Part shown: in pieces, positions 19,580 to 21,993 of the stretch
Layout: the number at the start of each line of letters is the position of its first letter
Numbering within the stretch: the first letter of the stretch is position 1
DNA from: a bacterium
GTDB taxonomy: Bacteria > Patescibacteriota > Patescibacteriia > 2-12-FULL-60-25
Assembly (NCBI GenBank): GCA_020056125.1
Contig: JAGVIJ010000028.1
Span: forward strand, 1-21,993
DNA length: 21,993 nucleotides
Direction: 5' to 3'
The notes under the pieces: generated by a model
Databases searched by the model: none
What the model was told of the DNA's origin: nothing
What the model saw: the letters and a program-made list of their open reading frames with translations, nothing else
Program-made: the position numbers and the translations under genes

Positions 19580-21619
19580 TTAGACCTCGATGATGATCGG
19601 CATAATCATAGGCCGGCGTTGAGTTTTGTGGAATAGGAATTCCCCCAACACGTCTTTGACTTTGTCCTTGAGGAGCTGGCCATTGGCGCTGGAACGCGGA
19701 TCATCGTCCTTGAGAACCTCGGCTACTTTATCACGCGAGCGCTGAATCAGCTCTTTATTTTCCCGCATGTAGATGAAGCCGCGCGAAATAATATCCGGCG
19801 CCTGCAACAGCCGTCCGGTTCTTTGTTCCACCACCGCCACCACGATCACTACGCCATCGGCCGCCAACTCTTGGCGGTCGCGCAACACGATGTGGTTGGT
19901 GTCGCCCACGCCTAAACCATCCACGAAAATATATTCGCTGGGCACTTTTTTATTTGTTAGTTGTCCGTTGCCGTGGCGGTCGAACTCCATGATCTGTCCG
20001 TTGTCAGCAATGAAAATATTTTGTTTGGGGAAACCCGCGGACATGGCTACCTTGGCATGCTCGCGCAAAAACGCATGATGACCCTCAATCGGAATCAAGT
20101 ATTTGGGTTTAATCATCTGATGCATTTCTTTCAAATCATCTTGTTTGGCATGGCCGCCGGCGTGCACGTCCATCATTTGATAATGGATAACTTCCGCGCC
20201 TTCGCGATACAGCGTGTCCTTAACTCTTTGCACGGATCGTTCGTTGCCCGGGATGACTGACGAGGAAAAGACCACGGTATCGCCCGGTTCAATCTCCAGA
20301 TATTGATGCTCGCGGTTGGCGATGCGCATAAGTACGGCTCGCTCTTCGCCTTGCGCGCCGGTACAGATGATGGCAACTTTATTCGGCGGAAATTTATTAG
20401 CTTGTTTGCCGTCAATCAGCGTGCCTTTTTTGATTTTCATGTAGCCCAATTCTTGCGCAATGGCAATGTTGGAGCGCATGGAAAAACCCTCCACCGCCAC
20501 TTTGCGATTTTGCGCTTCGCAGGCAAAAATAATTTGCTGGATACGACTCAACATGGAGGCGAAAGTGCCGATGATAATTCGGCCCTTGGCTTTGGCGATA
20601 ATATCGTTGATGTTGGTTTGAATTTCTCCTTCGGGCAATTGCCGGCCGGTCAAGCTGGCATTGGTTGAGTCGATCAGCATGGCCAAGACGCCTTGCTTGC
20701 CCACCCGGATCATCTTGTCGCGATCTTCGGCAAATTGCAGTTTGAAGGTTGGATCCAATTTAAAATCTCCGGTATGGATAACGGTGCCGCACGGCGTGTG
20801 CACCACGATGCCGAGCGAAGTCGGGATGGAATGCGCTACGCCGAAAAACTCCACGCGGAACGCGCCCATCTGAATAATATCTCGCGCCTTAACGGTTTTG
20901 AGATTTAATTGCGCGCCGCCATGATCCTCTTGGCGTTTTTTAATAATGGCTCCGCTTAGATCCGTAGCGTAGATCGGGGGATTGCCCAAGCGAGGCGCTA
21001 AATGCGGCACGCCGCCGATGTGGTCATAGTGGGCGTGCGTGATAATGATGCCGCGGATATTTTTTTCTTTGCCTTTAAGATAGGCCATGTTGGGAATGAT
21101 GTAATCAATCCCCGGCATGTCCTCATCTGGAAACTGCAATCCCATATCAATGATGATGATATCTTTGCCGTATTCCAGCATGGCGCAGTTGCGGCCCACC
21201 TCTTCGTTGCCGCCCAGCACAATGATTTTTAAACGCTCGTCTCGCGCATCCAATCGATCCACGTCCGTGCCGGTTTTGAGGTAGGGTTTGTGTTTGTAAG
21301 TATGCATGCGCGCCACTGCGGTAAAGGCGCCGCCGCCCCCCATACGATTGGAGCGTTTTTTGCCCGAACCACGCTTGTCGCGCGCCACTCGATTTTCGCT
21401 TTCAATTTTATCCTTATGCAAGGCCGCTTGCTTCATGGCCTTGGCGATAATCTCGTTGGTGTTTTCAGCCTGTGGGGTGGGCGGTTTGTTTTTTACGTCA
21501 GGAAAGAATCGGCGATTCTTTTTGGCTCGCCGATCAGGGCGTCGCGGACCAAAACTAAAACCGCCGGACGTTCCACTGCCTGCGTTCGGTGTATAACTGC
21601 TGTTAAAAGTAGATTCCAT
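19580..21619 (-). CDS. rnj: Ribonuclease J with a basic low-complexity N-terminal extension
   Basis: Metallo-beta-lactamase/beta-CASP RNase with 5'-3' exonuclease and endonuclease activity, central to mRNA decay and rRNA maturation in bacteria without RNase E. The conserved enzyme begins at about residue 130 with LKIIVLGGNEEVGRNCAMLE. Zinc ligands lie in THAHYDHIGG (HAHYDH 195-200), GVAHSIPTS and IHTGDFKLDP. The beta-CASP part has GEERAVLMRIANREH, then VFSSSVIPGNE, and the C-terminal MHQMIKPKYLIPIEGHHAFL. The ~130-residue N-terminus is rich in Ser, Gly, Lys and Arg (RRPDRRAKKNRRFF; GSGKKRSNRMGGGG) and probably disordered and RNA-binding. Total length of 679 exceeds the usual ~555 because of this tail. 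A leader of ~235 nt precedes the ATG, with no Shine-Dalgarno site. trpS follows. Confidence 0.95.
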   Translation of the reverse strand: MESTFNSSYTPNAGSGTSGGFSFGPRRPDRRAKKNRRFFPDVKNKPPTPQAENTNEIIAKAMKQAALHKDKIESENRVARDKRGSGKKRSNRMGGGGAFTAVARMHTYKHKPYLKTGTDVDRLDARDERLKIIVLGGNEEVGRNCAMLEYGKDIIIIDMGLQFPDEDMPGIDYIIPNMAYLKGKEKNIRGIIITHAHYDHIGGVPHLAPRLGNPPIYATDLSGAIIKKRQEDHGGAQLNLKTVKARDIIQMGAFRVEFFGVAHSIPTSLGIVVHTPCGTVIHTGDFKLDPTFKLQFAEDRDKMIRVGKQGVLAMLIDSTNASLTGRQLPEGEIQTNINDIIAKAKGRIIIGTFASMLSRIQQIIFACEAQNRKVAVEGFSMRSNIAIAQELGYMKIKKGTLIDGKQANKFPPNKVAIICTGAQGEERAVLMRIANREHQYLEIEPGDTVVFSSSVIPGNERSVQRVKDTLYREGAEVIHYQMMDVHAGGHAKQDDLKEMHQMIKPKYLIPIEGHHAFLREHAKVAMSAGFPKQNIFIADNGQIMEFDRHGNGQLTNKKVPSEYIFVDGLGVGDTNHIVLRDRQELAADGVVIVVAVVEQRTGRLLQAPDIISRGFIYMRENKELIQRSRDKVAEVLKDDDPRSSANGQLLKDKVKDVLGEFLFHKTQRRPMIMPIIIEV

Positions 21620-21855
21620 AAAGTAAAACTATTTCAGTTTTTATTTGAAATAAATATTTATCGACACGAACTCATTAAAATTGCGCTCGTGTTGGGCTTA
21701 AGAATAAAATTCATCGCGGAAATTTCGATAAAAGTGATAGCAGATAAGCAAGTTGTCTGGTTTTTTTCTCCGCCCTTTCGAGGCACGAAGATTTTTTCAC
21801 CACCGTCGAAATTCGTCTTGCGAGCAAATCAGCGACAAAGGTGAAATCAAAGGAT
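21620..21855 (-). promoter_or_regulatory. Long 5' leader of the RNase J gene
   Basis: About 235 nt between the predicted transcript start and the ATG, without a convincing ORF. It holds the hairpin ACACGA...TCGTGT (about 21662-21692) and an A/T-rich region next to the start codon in which TATTTCA can pair with TGAAATA. RNase J and RNase E mRNAs are often autoregulated through their leaders; that is inference here. Confidence 0.4.
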
Positions 21856-21861
21856 GAAAAT

Positions 21862-21890
21862 AGAATAGCACAGAAAGCGGATTTGGTCAA
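21862..21890 (-). promoter_or_regulatory. Promoter of the RNase J-trpS operon
   Basis: On the minus strand TTGACC (21885-21890), 17-base spacer, TATTCT (21862-21867). Same -10 box as the tRNA-Glu promoter. Predicted start near 21855. Confidence 0.75.
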
Positions 21891-21942
21891 ATCAGCATTC
21901 TTGAATTCAACTTCAAAGTGCAACACCTAAGCAAAACAACAT

Positions 21943-21993
21943 CTCGGGGGTAAAGTCTTGGGGCTTTCAGACCTAAGTCCTAACCGCACCGAG
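21943..21993. repeat. Extended hairpin at the right window edge
   Basis: CTCGG (21943-21947) pairs with CCGAG (21989-21993). GGT/AACC and CTTGGG/CCTAAG pair inside, giving a long interrupted stem. It could be a palindromic repeat or the 3' end of an upstream transcript cut by the window edge. Nothing else was seen between 21870 and 21942 apart from the promoter and the palindrome TTGAATTCAA. Confidence 0.35.

Noticed and set aside
21711..21926. 71-codon minus-strand frame upstream of RNase J.
   Set aside because: It begins upstream of and runs across the RNase J promoter, and has no start signals or recognisable motif.

Overview
This window looks like a piece of a Candidate Phyla Radiation (Patescibacteria) genome. 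Three observations support that: compact housekeeping genes that mostly lack Shine-Dalgarno sites, many short palindromic repeats both between and inside genes, and a sugar-transferase/GT4 surface-glycan cluster beside rnpB, RNase J and tsaD/tsaE. The phylum call is inference from gene style, because no 16S rRNA is present.

Left part (1-3560, + strand): the 3' part of a PRPP-synthetase-like gene with its terminator; a 65-bp hairpin; a ~131-bp inverted-repeat element (copy A); a consensus promoter driving tRNA-Glu(TTC) and its terminator; a gene remnant; a pRiA4b ORF-3-like gene; then tsaD and tsaE of the t6A tRNA-modification pathway. TsaD carries an in-frame repeat-derived insertion of about 38 residues.

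Second part (3563-9608, - strand): a PilB/GspE-type ATPase, a multi-pass membrane protein, and an operon of a four-domain S1 protein followed by the FtsH protease.

Centre (9761-10870, - strand): about 1.07 kb with no credible protein gene. It is bounded by a near-perfect sigma70-type promoter and an intrinsic terminator. It is dense in tetraloop-like hairpins, has a 43-nt internal duplication, and its two ends can pair. I interpret it as a large structured non-coding RNA that I cannot assign to a known family, and it is the strongest candidate here for an undescribed system. It is followed by inverted-repeat element copy B and an unrecognised gene.

Right part: a three-gene surface-polysaccharide cluster on the - strand (polyprenyl-phosphate sugar-1-phosphate transferase, two GT4 glycosyltransferases). 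Copy D of the inverted-repeat element lies between the two GT4 genes, and three palindromic or heptamer insertions lie in frame inside the last one. Divergently come the RNase P RNA, element copy C, a DedA-family membrane protein and a class I HMG-CoA reductase. The reductase has a canonical Shine-Dalgarno site and lacks the C-terminal catalytic-histidine segment. Last, on the - strand, are an RNase J with a basic N-terminal extension and tryptophanyl-tRNA synthetase, behind a long leader.

Two repeat systems run across these regions: a family of four ~131-136-bp elements with CCC(A/C)GCAC termini, and a heptamer-plus-palindrome element that has entered coding sequence in different reading frames.
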